The position numbers and the translations under genes are program-made. A DNA stretch of 64,000 nucleotides from Filosporella fistucella (taxonomy: Eukaryota > Ascomycota > Leotiomycetes > Helotiales): assembly GCA_030077755.1 (NCBI GenBank), contig JAQJZZ010000014.1, positions 2,914,001-2,978,000 on the forward strand, given 5' to 3'. This document shows, one piece after another, positions 61,006 to 64,000 of the stretch. Numbering within the stretch: the stretch's first letter is position 1; each line of letters starts with the position of its first letter. The notes below the pieces were generated by a model. That model saw nothing but the letters and a program-made list of their open reading frames with translations. It had not been told where the DNA came from and searched no databases.

Positions 61006-62454
61006 ATCTCTCTTTCTTCAAAACGAGATAATGGAGGGAAGGGAAGAATGATAATGGTGGCTTGGAAAATGGAATGGGATGGTTCTTGGATATGTTGCAT
61101 TGGATGGCGTTTGGGAGGATACCACTTTTAGATATTTTATTCGCGCGGTGCTTTTCCTCGCGGGCGACTTTCTTTATCTTTCTTTCTCTGGTAGAGATGG
61201 AAGGAGGAGTGTATAAAATCTATTGTGTTGCTGTTTCATAATTACTTCTCTACCGTGCATATGTGTTTCCCGTTGGTAAGATTCAAGTTTGACTCTCAGT
61301 GTTGCGTTCGGATACTTCGGAGATACTTGTTCTGTTGTCAAATTTCCTGCTCTTCTCCCTTGCAACATTATTGTACATACCTCCAGCATACTAGGCATCC
61401 AAAAAGACTTTAATTTTCTCACCTGTCTTAGAATTACAATCAATGTTTTCTTCCTCATCCCAAAAGTTCCAAAAGAGAAGGACTTCAAAAAAGTAAGATT
61501 CGTACTACGATACACGTCAGATTTACCATTTTCATATTTCCCCCTCTTCTACACTTAAAATTAATTGTGAAAGTGCATTTCAACTTAAGTCCCAAAACAC
61601 TATCTTCCTACCTACTTATCTTTCACAATTTATCATTCCAACCCCATCACCAAAAGATCAGAGGTCAAGAATTTGAGAAAAGTAAGATTCGTATCCCTGT
61701 GGCAGTGCACCTAGTACACGTCGTACTCGCCTCACTCGTCTTCGTACTTCCGTCCACAACAGTGGCGACAACAATTCTTAAACTCGCAATCTCTTTGCTT
61801 ATGTTCCGAGCGGAACATGAAAGCAGCCTGATGTTTCTCGCATGTTAAAAACTGGTGAGCAGCGGGGGGGGGGGACAAATATGTAGTCACTCGTCGGGCA
61901 TTTGGACGGTCCGAATGCTGTTGGGATGAATGGGTATAGAGTAGGCTCCAGTTTAGGGGTGAACGGTGAGATGGTGGATAACAGGTGATGCTGGGAATCA
62001 TTTTCTGTTATTCCGAGATATCGAAATAGAGATAGAGACATATCTAGTAGGATTCCGTCGATCTTCTATTTGACTTCTAGAAGGATTTATGTCTGCGGGG
62101 TAAGGCTCAGAAAGAAGAAATTTGAGAGTTTCAAGATCAAATCCACAGGGAACCTCAGAGAAGCAGCATCACGTGCTCGCTTCGCCCCTCATTTCAAAAT
62201 CGTACCGGGATCCTACATCGAGTCTAGTCTCCCGCCGACGCGGATCCTCAAGGCAACAACATTTGGCACCTCTGAATAGCCACCTGCACAAGGCAGCAGA
62301 ATATCACCAAGACTAGGCAAATGGATCAGTCCTCTTCCATATCCAGAAGAAGTCTTCACCCTCTATCTATGATTCCCAACACTCTTTAATCTGCATTCTT
62401 CATTTCATTATATCCATATACACATTGGGAAATATATGTTGAGAGAGAGGCATC
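61006..62454. other. Intergenic region
   Basis: The 3' flank of the malic enzyme and promoter of the HeLo-kinase gene. There is a G9 run near 61865. Short frames on both strands have no features. Confidence 0.5.
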
Positions 62455-64000
62455 ATGGATTCCCTCTTCAGCCTCCCTCTCCCCTTCCAGCGGCGCCTCA
62501 CAAAAATGTACACCGACACCAAGTCGTCCTACGATTTCGTCAAGGAACCCGTACAGAGCGCCGAGGATCCAGAATTAGTCGCTCTGCATCGCAAACTGCG
62601 CATTCAGAAAGATAGGCTCGTTTCCTGGGGTCTCGAATGGAGTGATCCGACCCAGTCACCTGATATCGATGAATCAATTAACAAAGCTGGCTTGAGCGAG
62701 TTGGTGGGGAGTGTGATGAGTACTATTAAAGAGGTTTTGGCGGAAGCGGAACCCCTGTGGCAGAGTAGTAAGGGAGGAACTGGGGAGAAACTGGGGGAGA
62801 AAGGGAAAGGGAATTTGATTATTTGGGATAAGTCCCGTTTTCAGGATTTGGTTAGGGATTTGACGATGAGTATCGATACGCTTTATGATCTCTCACGTAC
62901 GAGACAGAGCGCGAGGAAGGCGCCTGTGGTGAAAGAAGAGAGGGTATTAGCCAAGAATACTGAGGAAAAGTTGTTCGAGAGCTCGAGAATGCAGGCACCT
63001 CAGCAAATCGATCCCGCGAGTCTGATCTGGCCGAGAGATTTGAAAAGTATACCAGCGGGCATGCTACCACCAGCCAAATACCACCGCCAGATCGTCTTCA
63101 TGAGACGTCCGACTTCCCTACCGGATACCAGGAAAGTAGGCGGCAAGAGCTTTCCAGCTATGCCTATGTTGTTAGAATACGCTCCTTACGATTCCATATA
63201 CTCTATTACCGGGATTACGCCCTCGATGACGCGATTCGAGAAACTTTTCGCTGCTCTCTCGCAAGCTTATATTTCTTCTGGGAGAATTCTCTCTGGATTA
63301 CTGGGTTTAGTTGGGTATTTTGAAGAGCCAGAACATTCTCGATTTTGTCTGCTTTATGCTCTTCCTACTAATTTTGGACCGGTGGATATCGAGAGTCCTC
63401 GAATGCCATCCATTACGATTCTATCGGATCTGCTGTCCCGACATTACGAGCCAACGCTGGAAGTCAAGTACAGGTTGGCATATAATGTTGCCAGTGCTGT
63501 GTTTGATTTACATTCGAAAGGCGTTGTGCATGGGAATGTTGCTTCTTCTAATATTCTCTTCATCGAACATCAGTCTCAAAATCGACTTGATCTGAACCAA
63601 GTCAATATGCGGCAATCATATCTCACTTCCTATGATCTATTCTCGGATAATGCTACAGATAGCTCGGATACTGGATCTGGTCGTCCACCCTCGTTATATA
63701 GACATCCTCTCGACCCTCGAACAACTCGATATACTCATCTCACATCAGAAAGCAAGTCTCTCGACCTCTTCAGTCTAGCTATGCTTCTCCTCGAAATCGG
63801 TCTCTGGTCCTCCATCCAAGATATCTTCCCAATGGCATCAGCTATCCCCGAGAACCCTGCAGCGGTCCTCAAACAGCTTGCAGCTCGTTGTGGAAGTCTC
63901 TACGTCAAAGCTGTACAAGCTTGTTGGTATGCTCCCGAAGATGAATTGTCTCAGAGAGCAAGACCAGATGTGATGCACCAAAAGGTGTTTTGGAAAGTGT
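62455..64000 (+). CDS. HeLo-like domain plus protein kinase-like domain (pseudokinase), partial
   Basis: The ATG frame stays open for 515 codons and leaves the window, so the C-terminus is missing. Residues ~40-150 look like the HeLo (prion-inhibition and propagation) fold: [19 protein letters not shown] fits its helix-2 pattern, followed by amphipathic helices. The first hydrophobic helix usual in HeLo proteins is short or absent. Residues ~205-515 resemble a protein kinase domain: an N-lobe, then [13 protein letters not shown] at ~357-369 in place of HRDLKPEN, a region around SYDLFSD where DFG would be, and [17 protein letters not shown] for subdomain IX. Loss of the HRD Asp (HGN) and of DFG indicates a pseudokinase. 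HeLo is related to the MLKL four-helix bundle that permeabilises membranes, so this is a plausible regulated-cell-death effector. The HeLo call is moderate; the kinase-fold call is firm. Confidence 0.75.
   Translation, partial: MDSLFSLPLPFQRRLTKMYTDTKSSYDFVKEPVQSAEDPELVALHRKLRIQKDRLVSWGLEWSDPTQSPDIDESINKAGLSELVGSVMSTIKEVLAEAEPLWQSSKGGTGEKLGEKGKGNLIIWDKSRFQDLVRDLTMSIDTLYDLSRTRQSARKAPVVKEERVLAKNTEEKLFESSRMQAPQQIDPASLIWPRDLKSIPAGMLPPAKYHRQIVFMRRPTSLPDTRKVGGKSFPAMPMLLEYAPYDSIYSITGITPSMTRFEKLFAALSQAYISSGRILSGLLGLVGYFEEPEHSRFCLLYALPTNFGPVDIESPRMPSITILSDLLSRHYEPTLEVKYRLAYNVASAVFDLHSKGVVHGNVASSNILFIEHQSQNRLDLNQVNMRQSYLTSYDLFSDNATDSSDTGSGRPPSLYRHPLDPRTTRYTHLTSESKSLDLFSLAMLLLEIGLWSSIQDIFPMASAIPENPAAVLKQLAARCGSLYVKAVQACWYAPEDELSQRARPDVMHQKVFWKV

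Overview
The window is nuclear DNA from a filamentous ascomycete. The genes carry 44-150 bp spliceosomal introns with GTAAGT-like donors and CTAAC/CTGAC branch points. The families are fungal: fungal acetyl-CoA carboxylase, Doa10, NudE, HET, STAND and HeLo proteins. Moderate GC, intergenic spaces of 1-4 kb and the protein types fit a leotiomycete such as the Sclerotiniaceae, but the species is inference. No ribosomal RNA, tRNA, CRISPR array or intact transposon was seen.

Layout. 0.4-5.2 kb (-): Ubp12-type deubiquitinase. 5.2-9.5 kb: gene-poor. 9.5-10.9 kb (+): six-exon gene for a secreted protein with 19 cysteines, reconstructed here from splice phases. 12.0-17.5 kb (-): Doa10/Ssm4 ER ubiquitin ligase. 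18.8-23.5 kb (+), divergent from Doa10: a 1504-residue repeat protein with an N-terminal hydrophobic anchor and a C-terminal HDEL, so probably ER-lumenal. 25.1-26.9 kb (+): BCS1-like AAA ATPase. 27.4-28.7 kb (-): single-pass membrane protein with a Ser/Thr-rich ectodomain. 30.2-37.2 kb (-): acetyl-CoA carboxylase, five exons. 39.8-41.7 kb (-): NudE dynein regulator. 43.4-43.8 kb (+): small hypothetical protein.

44-64 kb is more accessory: a decayed HET-domain gene (-); an amino-acid/GABA-type permease (-) divergent from an isochorismatase-family amidohydrolase (+), with GATA elements on both sides; a STAND/NLR-like gene (+) with two N-terminal alpha/beta-hydrolase domains and an in-frame stop in the first; a malic enzyme (+); and, running off the right edge, a HeLo-like plus pseudokinase gene (+).

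Themes. Acetyl-CoA carboxylase and malic enzyme both serve lipid and central carbon metabolism. Doa10 and the HDEL protein form a divergent ER pair. Permease and amidohydrolase look like a nitrogen-scavenging pair. The HET relic, the interrupted STAND gene and the HeLo-pseudokinase gene are three unrelated families tied to fungal non-self recognition and regulated cell death, all within 20 kb, two of them broken.

Exon boundaries were worked out by eye from splice motifs, reading-frame phase and family conservation; no transcript data were available.
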